Part shown: piece by piece, positions 14,201 to 26,200 of the stretch
Position numbering within the stretch: position 1 is the first letter of the stretch
How the letters are laid out: every line of letters begins with the position of its first letter
Origin: Elmis aenea
Taxonomy: Eukaryota > Arthropoda > Insecta > Coleoptera > Elmidae
Reading direction: 5' to 3'
Assembly (NCBI GenBank): GCA_947652605.1
Contig: OX393581.1
Coordinates: 24,422,788-24,486,787 of the forward strand
Length of the DNA: 64,000 bases
Translations under genes and position numbers: made by a program
Notes under the pieces: generated by a model
What the model saw: only the letters and a program-made list of their open reading frames with translations
Told to the model about the DNA's origin: nothing
The model's database searches: none

Positions 14201-17200
14201 TGACGTTTTCTTCTTAACACCCTCCAATGACTCAAAACGGGTTCGTTTTAGCACAGATTTTATTTTTGGAAAAAGGAAGAAGTCACGGGTGCTTAATCAG
14301 GGGAATAGGAAGGATGTTCCAATCCGTTTTTCAACCAAAAACTGTCTCATAGCGCTGTGTGCGAAGGAGCATCATCTTGATGCAGAATGAAACCATTTTG
14401 CCAGAGTTGGCATTTTTTCTATTTCAGCTTAATTAAAACTTCTTTGTAATAATGCTGGTTCACTGTCTTGCCCTCTGGTAGCCACTCTTCCAAAATGATA
14501 CCCTTGATATAAAAAATGCAATCAGCATTGCTTTAAATTTTGTTTTGCTCTGACGAGCTTTTTTGATTTGTGGGGAAGAGGGGGGTTTCCAATGCATGGA
14601 TTGTCTTTTTGTCTCTGAATCATATCGAAAGATCCAGGTTTTTTCACATGTGATGATCTGTTTTAGAAGATCGGGTCGGCATCAATTTGTTCCAGCATGT
14701 TGGCACAGTTCCTTACGCTGTTTTTTGTGTTCTGGTGTGAAAACCTTAGGAACCATTTTGGCACAAACTTTTTTCTTGTCGAGATCCTCCCGCAAAATTT
14801 TCCACACAGTGCCTTTGTCAATGTTGGTAGTTTCAGATATCATTCGGGCACTCAGTCGACGGTCTGCCCGAACAATCTGGCCGATGTTTTTTACATTTTT
14901 GTCGGTTCTGGAAGTTGCCGGCCGCCCAGAGCGTTCGCCTCTTCCTCTTCCTCACGACCTTCAGTGAACCTTCTGTGCCACTCAAACACTCGCGTACGGA
15001 ACATGCAGTCTTCCCCATATACCTGAGTAAGCATTTGTAAACACTCCATTGGTGTAGTTTAATTTTAGAACTCAACATTTTAGCAGCAAGCGAGGTGAAA
15101 TGCAAGCACACTTAACCACGACTGGCGAAACTCTGAGGGTCCAATAGGTCCAAGGTCACCGTCCCTGGGCTGTCATTTGACTCTCGCTGTGTTCAAAGGG
15201 AGCTACAAAGCTAGTCTCGTGACTTTATAGACAGACCTCGTATATCTTGTAGCTTCTTGGAGTTACTTACCTAAATACACTGATGGTGATGGTTGTTTGA
15301 ATGTGTATTATCGATGTAATAAAGTGAAATATCGAGGACCTCAGTGTGATTTTGTTCAACTCTGAAAACAGTGAAATTACTTTATATCGATCTAATTTTC
15401 CACATAATCACAATAGGCTTTCAAACTTATCATAATATAAGTTAAGTAATGCCATTAAAAGTGAAATTAAAAGTCTGATAATGATACCAGAATTAAACAA
15501 AAAAAATAAATTAGAACGTCTGGCTGAAATAAGTTAAATAACTACCTGCGGCGTTTGAGAGATGATAAGTGTAGCCAAACAAACATTTCATTGGGCGAAT
15601 TGGAAAAGAAAATTTGGGAAAACGTTGTTGTACTTGAAAATGATATTAAGCCATTTATTGTCGCCTATGAGATTTGTTACGATAATAAAGAATTTAGATT
15701 TTTTATGTCGTCAAGAAAGCTTTTACAACATACATTACTGTCTGAACATATACACGCAGATGCAACATATACTAAATTGGCACGGATTTCCTGTGCTTGT
15801 GATAGGTACAAGTGATTTATATTGATCATTCCATAATTTTGAAGTTGCAGTTTGTAGTTCAGAAAACTGAAGGTTTTAGATTCGTTTTTAGCTCCTTAGA
15901 GAATAGTGTTACCAAAATACTTGAAAACTTGACCTAACCTGACCTGAGCTCAATTTTTTATAACAAAAATATAAATAATAGTTTTGTAGCAAACTAATAA
16001 TTTTTACAGCAATTATTATTATATTATGGCAAAAAAAATGTTTTATAGCAATTGGACTTTTTTATAGATACAAAGAATTTAAGAAAAAATATTAATATTT
16101 TTCGAGCTTTTAATTTGTATTCATTTAAATTTAACAATTCGCAGATTAACAAGAGTCACGAGTTTGGTTTCTTCGGTATTGGGATGACTTCGGTCAATTA
16201 TACAGCAACAGACGCTTCCAACAATACAAATATTTGTATTATGAATATAACAGTGGAAGGTAAAACAATTGCAATACATTATAGTTTTCTTTTTCATGCT
16301 ATAGAATAGACTATTTAAAAAAATAGCATCGGTACGTGTAGATTTTTAATGCTACAAACATCCTTTACAGATTCTTACTGTGAACCTTTACCAGATCCTG
16401 TATTTGGCCATAGCGACTGTACATCTTCAAAGAGTGGCCTGCAATGTGTAATAACTTGTTTGGAAGGATATGCTATTCCTCTTAGTGCTTCGCCGGACAC
16501 GTTTGATGTTGATAACAGCTCAACTCAGTTCATATGCAACCATTCGGATCCGATCTGGTATTCACAAGGAAATACAGTTTTTCCCGACTGCGCAGGTAAG
16601 CATTTACTCATTTAATCATCTTCGTAAAACGTTTGATAAAAATCTGAAACGATTAAACCAAATCAAAACGAAAATGTATATTAGAATTATTATGCTTGCC
16701 ATTTCTCTGCTGCTTGCTTGGACAATTTTACGCTATATGGTCAGCTTTACATTTGAAACAAGTAAAGCTTGGTTTTGATGGACAAACCTTAGCAATATGG
16801 CTTACATTATTACAAATAAAGCAACGTATTTGCTTTCTATTAAAATTTCGATTGCTAGTAAACATTTATTACCAGAGTTGTGAGTTGCCGTCTGTTGTAC
16901 AAGGGAGGCTGTTTTCGTTTGCTGTGAAGAATGCTGGTTTTGTCTAAAACTGGTCCTTGGAATCGGTCCACTTGCTGCAGATATTGCATTAACTGATGGA
17001 CCTATTTCAATTTCTCGATAAGTTTTCAATATTCTTTTTCTTGATTGCCACTTCCAGTATTAGCTAAACGTCGCCGTCGATGCTAAACTCGACAAAATTT
17101 GCCTTTGGAGATTTTTGTGGACCAAATTGGCAATCAAACTATCCTGCAAAACTTCTAAGGGGACTTTACTTGCGGCTTCGTCGTTGGTGAGCTTTAACCT

Positions 17201-20200
17201 TGTTTCATGCGGTAAGCACAGATTCCCTAAATTTTTGCATACAGTTTGCAAATTTTAGTGACGCTTGCACAGGGACGCTGGGCGGTGCAAATTCTTACAT
17301 CAACTTTTGACTAAATAAAGTCCTCACCTTCAATGATTTCACCTTTGAATTTGCTCCAAGCCATTTTGTAGCTTACGCAATCTGGCTTCCACATCGGTCC
17401 ATGATGCTAATTCGGTGATATCTTCTATAAAATAATCTAAAAAATCTCTTACCTTTTCGCTGTCCGCCGAACCCGTAAATATGTCTATTATTCTTAATAA
17501 CCTACTTAAATTGATTGGGGTTACTTTGCTAGTTGCAGCACTTGATTGACTGTCGTCCAACGGCATTTTTATTCGACATTCAACACGAAATGCTGTCTAA
17601 AACTTGCTTCTAAATAAGAGGAAACAAAATTTTAATAAACGATGTTTTTCACAAATAAGAATAACAAACTGTTTACCAACACTTATTCTCTTGCAACAAA
17701 TTTTCAGCATTTTTTAAAAATCGTTTATTCGCTGCCACCAGTGTCAAAATGCGGTGTTTCTTTACTCTCTTAAATCATCTGCTTAAATAAACTGAAACTA
17801 CTTTGATTTGTGGGCTCGTTTAATAAGTTTAAGTTTAACTTAAAACTATTTATTACTAATTTTACTTACAAAATATGTACACTGTTAACAAGTTGGAGCG
17901 GATGGTAAAGAAATTATTGTGTGCATAGAAAGAACGCTCAAAGCATATATTAGGGGCGTAGAAAGAACAATGTGCGTAAAATGATAGCTACGCGTAGAAA
18001 GAACGCGGCGCGTAGAAATTGATAATGGTCTTTAAAGTAACGAAACATTCGATACTGTATATTTTGTACGTCTACTCGAAAACAGTCAATAAAAAGTGAA
18101 AACCGCACGTTTCTATCTCTACCCGTTCTCGATATACGAAATTGTAGCCCTGAAGATGAGTAAACCTAATTGGAAACGTTATAAAATGTAACTTCGCCTA
18201 AAAGTAGCATCCCAATGGTGAATACCGCACCTCCTATCTGAAACCGTTTTCCAGCTATAAATTTTCTCGACGACACCTACATGTAGCTCGAACCGTTTTC
18301 GAATTACGGTAAAGCCGAATCGTTGTCGCCATTAGGCCGAAACAGGCTGTAAGCGCTGAATGCTAGCAAGTTTCCGGTCTTCGGCCGAAAACTTGCCGCC
18401 GTGACAGTCCCCTTAAGGAATAAACGCTGAATACTAGCAAGTTTCCGACCTTCGGCCGAAAACTTGCCGCTGGGACAGTCTTCCTAAGAAATAAACGTTG
18501 GATACTAGCAAGTTTTCGGCCGAAAACTTGCAACTGGGACAGTGTGCGCTGGATATTGGCAAGTTTTCGGCCTTCGGCTGTAAACTTGCCGCCGGGTCAG
18601 TAGGTACCTACTTCTAAGAAAAAAAAACGCTGAAAGTAGTTGTGGTTTCCATGTAATCGGCCTTCGAATATTTACAACCTTTTCGACAATTTTGACATTC
18701 GAGACCGATTTTTGGCGTCGAAACGTCATTAACTGTTTTCGGAAAAAAATTGAGCGGGTGCATCTCGATACTCTCTATCCAACGGTGCGATCCGTTTTTC
18801 GATGCCAAAACATCTCGTCGGAAGCCGAAAAATCGGCTCGCCGAAAATGTCGATTTCCGATTTTTTTCTCGGATTCGGATAACTCTCGTCCACCTAAAGC
18901 TGAAACGTGGTGTCGCGTTCCGCCTAATGCCAACTCGTTCGACCGGGACAATGTCGAAAAAAATGGAGCCCCCTTTTTTTCGATAGTCGATTTCGACTCG
19001 AAGATGAAGTCGAATCTGGTCGGCGCCATTAAGGCATTTCTTAGTTGGGCCAAACCCTTCCCGAATCCGAAAGTTTCGAACCCGACCCATCGTCCGTTTC
19101 GGCTGTGCAATTTCGCGTGGAACGTCAAAATTTCATTTTTAGCGCCTCCACCAAATTTATTGAACCAGAAACAATCACCTACATTAAGGAAAAAAAAACA
19201 TTTTATAGAAGCATTTACCTGCTATAACATTAATCAATCCTTATCGTAAGGAATTTTGAATTATTGCTTAGTGTAAAAATCCGTAATAGAACGATATGGA
19301 AATATATACTAAAACCAATCAATCGTACACATTTATTTCAGTTACCGAGTTACCAAATGAAATTTCCCAAAACGGAGTTGTTATCTTACAAACAGAAACT
19401 GAATTGGATATTTGTAACGACGGCACCTCTCTAAATGAGGTATGTACATAATTTAATTCTAAATTACGCACGACAATTGTATGATCAAACTTCGAGATAA
19501 TTTGCTAAATTGCCCTGCTATACCAACATAAAATTTCTGCAAATAATTAATACACTTCTAGATATATTTATCATTTATTTGTTACATTGATTTCTGACAA
19601 ACTTTTGCCCATTAAATCGATGTAATTGAAGCCTATACCGAAAGCTGAAGCCAAAAATACGTATAACAGCTTTCATGACGGTTATAAAATGATTTTATAG
19701 TTACGTGTTATTGCTGTAGATAGAAAATGAAATACGAAATGATCTTCATAAAAACTTGGAAGACGCATGTACATCGGATGTGTCATGCAAAATGAATATG
19801 TCGGCAGTTTGTGAAGACGAAGACGACTCCAAATACGAAGAGAACACGAACTTAATTGTTAAACGTGAAATCGCCAATATTACAAATATAAAAAGAGCAA
19901 AACCTAGAAGAGGTCGCAAGAGGGGACGACGCATTAACGTTAAATTTGAAATGAACGCAAAGTTTGCCAATAGAAGTAGAGAAACTATCCTGAGCAAAAA
20001 ATTAAGTAAAATGGGACATAATATTCGCCAAGCGAAATTTTTGGAAGGAAATAATATGACAAGAGTATTGGACATACAGTTAAATAAGACAAAAATTATT
20101 TGTCCTCTTGGATGTGTGCGCAGAAAAATGAAATGCGGTGAGCTAATTAACAAACTATGCATACTAATGAGTCACTTAAACAATTTAAGTATTTATATTT

Positions 20201-23200
20201 TAATTATTTTAAATTATGTTTTTGTTCTTTTATTCTTAAATTTCTTGTGGTAGAATATTGTTTAACGTAACTAAATGTTGTTTGTTTTTAGTTCAGTGCC
20301 CAAAAGGTACATTTTATGATACAACATTAAAATCTTGTCAAAGTTGTCCACTTGGGTTTTACAACGATAAGTTTGGACAAACAGCTTGCTTTAGTTGTCC
20401 ATGGAATCATTCCACACGTCGCCTTCATTCAAAATCTGCAAGCGAATGTCGAGGTAAACATCAAGCGTTTTAGTTCACTGAATTATTTATTGATTTGCTC
20501 AGATTGGCTAGAGGAAGGATGCTCGTCAGTTAGTTTAGATAAAACATTGTTTTAGCGCACTGTCCTCCTGGAACATTAGCAAGAAAAAAGAAATTGAAGC
20601 GTTTCAGGGATCACACGAACTCCTCAATTGAACATGTTACTTTAATGCCCCATTGTCGTTCATGTCCACTAGGATATTATCAACCAAATTATGGACAATT
20701 ATCTTGCATACGATGTCCTCAAGGGTACACCACTAACAATAGAAGGGCTAACAGTAGTTCTCAATGTGTTCCAACTGCAAAAGAAATATGTTCCAGCGCT
20801 TCTAACGTTTGCAACCAAGGGAAGTGTGTAGTTGATAACGATTTCTATTACAGCTGTAATTGTGAAAGTAATTATGTCGGTGAGTTAAATTAACTCCTTA
20901 AAGATTAATTCGGACGTTTATATCATAGTGTTAATTTTCAACAGAACATGTTTATCTATTAACTTTTTAGGCTCTCACTGTGAGACTAAAGTGAATAGTT
21001 GTTCATCTAATCCTTGTTTGAACAATGGCACATGTATTTCGTACTACAACGGACATAATAGTGTAAGTAGTGATTTTATTTGCAAATGTGCTAGCGGTTA
21101 CTTTGGTAAAAGTTGTGAAGAAGAAGAAGAAAAATGTTTGTTGAATTGTTTGAACGGAGGAACATGCATAAGGAATGATGATGAGCAAGTGTGCATATGT
21201 GATGCAGGTAAATTTCGCTATAAATATTAAATTCATTCACTAATCTTGTCAATTATATGCCGATACACAGAACTGAAAAAAAACAAAATGAGGACTCTAA
21301 TTACAAATTTCCATTACATTGAATTATCATCACAAATTAATTTTTCAATTACTTAACACCTTCGCGACAGTGCGATTTTACTATGGCTTCAAAAAATCGC
21401 ACTTTATTTTTTGAAGTCATTACTCACTTCACACCAGAATACACGCGTAATATGTAAAAATAAATATCATCGCATTTTTATATTAAAATAATGAGCTGTA
21501 TATGCAGTCATGTCCCAGTTCATCAATTTGGCTGCATAAGCAGTCGTGTTCCATTACAATAATTTTTTTGAGAAAATGATATATCTATTCGTAATAATAA
21601 TAGTAAAACTGCGTAAGAAAATTAATTTACCTAGTAAGACAGATAAAAAAAGTAAACAGACAATAACTTTTACACAAAAAACTTTATTCTATAATAAACA
21701 ACATTTTTATAAACATCTTCGTATATTTGCAATAAATACCTAAACTTCTTCTTTTGGATTCATATATGCCTAAATAAATACATATTTTGTATTTAAATAG
21801 GTATAAAATTGCTAAAATGAACTGTAGTTGCAGAAGACACAATAAGCGCACCTACTACTTCAACGCATATAAACACACGCGTCTGCAAATGCAGTCGTGG
21901 TACTGTGAGTATAGTTTTTATTTCGAAAGTAGGGGTCAGGACCGGTCCTAGGGTTTGCGGGGCCGTGTGCGAAAACAAATGCGGGGCCGAATATTTTGAT
22001 AAAGGATCGAATTAAAGTAAAATGTTACTAAAAAACTAAAAAAAACAGGCTGGTGACCTAAAAAAAAGCTCCTCGCCCTCATTCCTCTAGCGTGAGCCGG
22101 CCTGCTGTGTGTGCGTGTGTTTTTTATTTTCGCACACGGCTCCGCAAACCCTAAACGGCTAGCGCGGGGCCGGTCCAGGCGCGGGACTGTGTGCGGTGCA
22201 CACTCTGCATACCCCTAAATCCGGCCTTGGTAGGGGTTGTTTACAAATGTTAAAAATTATTATATATGGACAGTGCCCCGTGTTTACATGGAATATTCAG
22301 GGATAGTCAATGTATATCTACATAAATTTAAACGCAAAACATGACTGCAAACACAGCGTGTTCGGAACATTCTTCGCCCACAATTCTTCACCTACACAAT
22401 TCTTCGCCGCCACAATTCTTCGCCTCCACAATTCTTAGCCTCCACAATTCTTTGCCCACATTTCTTCGGCTACACAATTCTTCGCTGCTACAATTCTTCG
22501 CCGCCACAATTTTTCGCCGCATACAAGCATATCACAAATTTTGTTTGTAAATGTGATTATTTTTATTTATAACGTAATTTTTACAGATTATTTTACATTA
22601 GGCTAGGTCGGGTCAGGTTAGGTTAGGTTAATTTAATTTTTATTTATACTATAATAACATAAACAAAGTTAAAAATCACAACATATGCTATTTATGTATC
22701 AATTTTTAAACATAATATTAAAAGACGAAGTATTAATATACAAAAAAACAACTTTAGGCTAATGGCTAATATAAAATAATAACAATCACATTTACAAACA
22801 AAATTTGTGATATGCTTGTATGCGGCGAAAAATTGTGGCGACGAAGAATTGTAGCGGCGAAGAATTGTGTAGGCGAAGAAATGTGGGCAAAGAATTGTGG
22901 AGGCTAAGAATTGTGGAGGCGAAGAATTGTGAGCGAAGAAATGTGGGCGAAGAATGTTCCTAGACCCCAAACACGCAGTCATACTTCTTTCTGGCCTGAT
23001 TTACTCTGCATTACTGCATATGCAGACGTGCCCCAGTTTATCACTCCAAAAAGACTGCATATGCAGCCACTGTCCGCGAAGGTGTTAAGCATCTCTGTTA
23101 TTCACTCATATCATTTCGTCTCATTTCATGAGAATTTATTGATATAATTTTTATTGTAGGATATGGGGGAGAGACTTGTGAAATTAAACTTCAGTATTGC

Positions 23201-26200
23201 AAAGAAAATCTTTGCGAAAACAATGCTGTTTGTATGGAGCAAATTCATGGCTTTAAGTGCATTTGTAAAAATGGATTTATAGGAATGCGATGTAGTATAT
23301 TGCCATGTGATTATCAACCTTGTCCCGGAAATTCCATATGTATCAATATAAATGCCATAAATGCTACCAAAGACAGTTTTAGGTGAATCATTGTTTTTTA
23401 TCGCATTGAAAAATGTTTCAAGTAGATTGTTTCATAAGTTTTCAACGCAATTAATATTTTTTTAGTAGTGAATCCAACTGTGTTACAGGTGTGAATGTCC
23501 AGAAGGATACCAAGGACCAAATTGCAGTGAGAAAATAAATTTCTGTGCAAGCAGTCCATGCCTTAACAAGGGTTTTTGTTTAAACAACGATACCACCTAC
23601 ACTTGTTCATGTACAAAAATGTTTTATGGAAAAAACTGCGAACACAAGAAACGGGCTGATTATGTTCTTTATTTTCCGAAATCTGGAACAACCGATTTTG
23701 TTAGAATGCATGGATTTCAAACCAATTTAACAGAAGTAAGCTACTTCTACTCAATAATCTTAATATTTTGTACTGTAAGGTGTGATTCTCAACCTGTGGG
23801 GGTAACCCCCTAAGGAAAGCGCGAAATATCTAAAGGGGCGGGGGAGCGCGGAGTAAACTGGAATACGAAAAAAAACTATTTAATAAAATATCAAAATACA
23901 ATAACATAAAATACTTACTGAAAAAGACAGTCACAAAGAGGAAGCGTATACAAATAGTAAGTGTAATAAGTAGTGTTCAGGATTTCAATATATTTTTAAG
24001 TTTAACAAAAAAAGGTATCTACTAAGAAAAACACACTTTTTAAAATAATACTTTGTCCAAAGACGGTTGAGAAATAAAAACAAAAAGAGTGTATTGGCAG
24101 GACAACAGGATTGAAAAGGAGCGCAATAAAAATTGATATGGAAAAGGACGGCGCAATAATAAAGTTTGATATAAAAAAGGGTGGCTCAAAAACAAAAAGC
24201 TTAACACGTTCAGCGCCGGCCATGAATTTATAGGCGCATTCGTAGGCCCGGCCAATATTTTATATAAAGTTCATTCAACGCACCACTTGAAATTCAGAAC
24301 CTCATATGAAGCGCCAGTGAAACAGCTAAGCATTATATTTTATATTTACCAGGACGCATACCTCGCGTCCGCGGCGCATCGAATGAGTGTCGTTAGGACG
24401 CAACGTATGCGTCCGCGGCGCTGAACGTGTTAAGTAACAATGCTGTAAGGTTGTAAGCGATCATTGTATTAACTTTTTTTATTTGAATAAAAGAACTTAC
24501 TGTTTATAAATGCTTGAACAATTAATTCGATTCATTTATTTATATAAATAAGTTTAATTAATTTTCGACAAATGGTGGACCAGTTTCATGATCAAGATTT
24601 TCGTTTTTTCATAAATAATATTGCCATTGAGGGAGAGACAAGATTCTTGAAACTTTTTTAGTGGTTCTTCAAGAGATTTATCAAAAAAAATATAAGCAAT
24701 TGTTAATTAAACTTATTTTCGTCAGAATTTTTTATTCAAAGTAATTATTACAATCTCAGTTCAAGTAGTAGTCATTAGAAAAACTTTTTGTGTGTCAATA
24801 ATTTTGTATCCATAACATTAGACGTTTTTTTTTTAAAAATACAAATCATTGTGCTTACAACAAAATTAATTTTAGATTTCTGTATGTCTTTGGATGCAGA
24901 CCTTGGATAATTTCAATTACGGAACACTTTTTTCCTATGCAACGTATGAATATGATAATGCCTTTACAATAACTGATTATACAGGGTAAGCAAAGTTTCT
25001 TGATAAGGTAGCTTATAACCCTCATGTTTAATTTAATTTATAGCTTAGTACTGTACGTTAACGGTCACAATTTGATAACCGATATCCTGTTAAATGATGG
25101 CCATTGGCATTTCTTTTGTGTGACTTGGCAAAGTAAAGGAGGACTCTATAATTTTTATGTCGATGGTCAAAATGTTCAAAACGGTTCTGGATTAGCCAAT
25201 GGTGCACATTTACAAGGTAGGTAAAATAAATAAGTGTAGGAAAAGAATTAAAACTGTATTTTTTCGCAGGACGTGGGCAGATGGTAATTGGCCAAGAACA
25301 AGATGTACTTGGAGGCCGTTTTAGTCAATCAGAATCGTTTTTGGGAAATATAGGATACCTGGATGTGTGGAGCAGCGTTCTTAACATTTCAGAAATTGAA
25401 TATTTGATGAATTTTTGTGACGAAAAAGTTTTTGGAGACATATACGCTTGGCCCGAAGTTCAAGATTATGTATTCGGTGATATACAAGTAAATGCAAGCA
25501 AACATTAAATTGATAACTATTTAATAATTTATTCCGTTGCCTTTACTTGATGTTTGTGTAAAATTACATGAACAAAGCCGCCTCTACTATTAATAACAAA
25601 TTAACACAAATAATGAGACCTTTATGTTAATATACAGGGTATTTCTTAAGTATTGCAAAAAACTTCAGGAGGTGATTCCTTATCGAATATTAAGGGAGGT
25701 CTTTCATATAATTTTTTTCCCCTAGACGTCTCCTTTCGGAGTTATGCCCTCCTAAAGGGGAGCGGTAAAATTAGGTTTTTATTTTATTTCTCAAATTTGG
25801 ATACGTCTAGGGATATGATATTTGGCAGATGTTTTATCTTATTAAAAGGTTTCCCATAGTAATATTTTTAATCATCTCCCACCTTCACAGGGGGCTGAAA
25901 AGTGCGACCCCTGTTGGTTTTTTTATCAGAACTTTTTGGATGCTTAAAAACTTAACCTACAGTTTTGGAGTAAAAAATAAAATAAGTAAACATGAACCAT
26001 CAAAAAAATATTCCAACATAAAACGAATCATTTTGGTGGTTGCCATGGTTTGTTTATGTTTATATTGGGTAGAATTGACGGGCGTTTTAGCTTTGTCGCC
26101 GCGTATACCTCAAAATGACTTACACCCGTCATTTATACCCAATGGGTCAATCTAAACAGATGAATCTCCCTTAGGTGTAAGCACATTTTGCTGTGGTTAC

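Larger units (their letters stand above)
8274..16595 (+). other. SVEP1-like: sushi x3, HYR x2, sushi-like (exons 6-13)
   Basis: Exons 6, 7 and 8 each encode one complete sushi/CCP module (for example CPKLQPPQHGYF...W..NAPTC). Exons 9-10 and 11-12 each encode one HYR module split by an intron (VIPPEITCPSNI; VEPPTIENCVNPP...VNYTATDASNNT). Exon 13 is a variant CCP (CEPLPDPVFGHSDC). This run matches the middle of SVEP1 in order. Most of these exons are phase 1-1. Confidence 0.85.
16596..19341. other. SVEP1-like intron 13 with retrotransposon debris
   Basis: Holds a minus-strand gag, a possible long terminal repeat and a hairpin tandem repeat. From 18640 to 19150 it is more GC-rich than its surroundings, with open frames on both strands that resemble no protein I know. 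Confidence 0.55.
20292..23735 (+). other. SVEP1-like: GCC2/GCC3 repeats and EGF array (exons 16-20)
   Basis: Exons 16 and 17 carry ephrin-receptor-like GCC2/GCC3 repeats (CQSCPLGFYNDKFGQTACFSCP; CRSCPLGYYQPNYGQLSC). About six EGF modules follow (for example CSSNPCLNNGTC, CASSPCLNKGFC...CSCTKMFYGKNCE), as in SVEP1, leading straight into the pentraxin domain. Confidence 0.85.
23489..25487 (+). other. SVEP1-like: pentraxin/laminin-G-like domain (exons 20-23)
   Basis: Residues about 1375-1568 match the pentraxin fold: ADYVLYFPKSGTTDFVRM, then ISVCLWMQT, the HWHFFCVTWQSKGG strand pair, and VIGQEQDVLGGRF...SFLGNIGYLDVW, ending GDIYAWPEVQDYVFGDIQ. The HWH.FCVTW signature supports a pentraxin domain. 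Confidence 0.88.

Noticed and set aside
14563..15026. Plus-strand ORFs of 134 and 109 codons
   Set aside because: They are the antisense of mariner transposase sequence on the minus strand.
18352..18602. CRISPR-like regular repeat
   Set aside because: Units are contiguous and diverged, without unique equal-length spacers, and the context is eukaryotic.
22605..22640. Interstitial TTAGG run, the arthropod telomere unit
   Set aside because: Only about three units, with mismatches, in a repeat spacer; too short to mean a telomere.
22341..22982. ORFs rich in NSSPPQF repeats
   Set aside because: Translation of the cacaattcttcgcc tandem array; no gene context.
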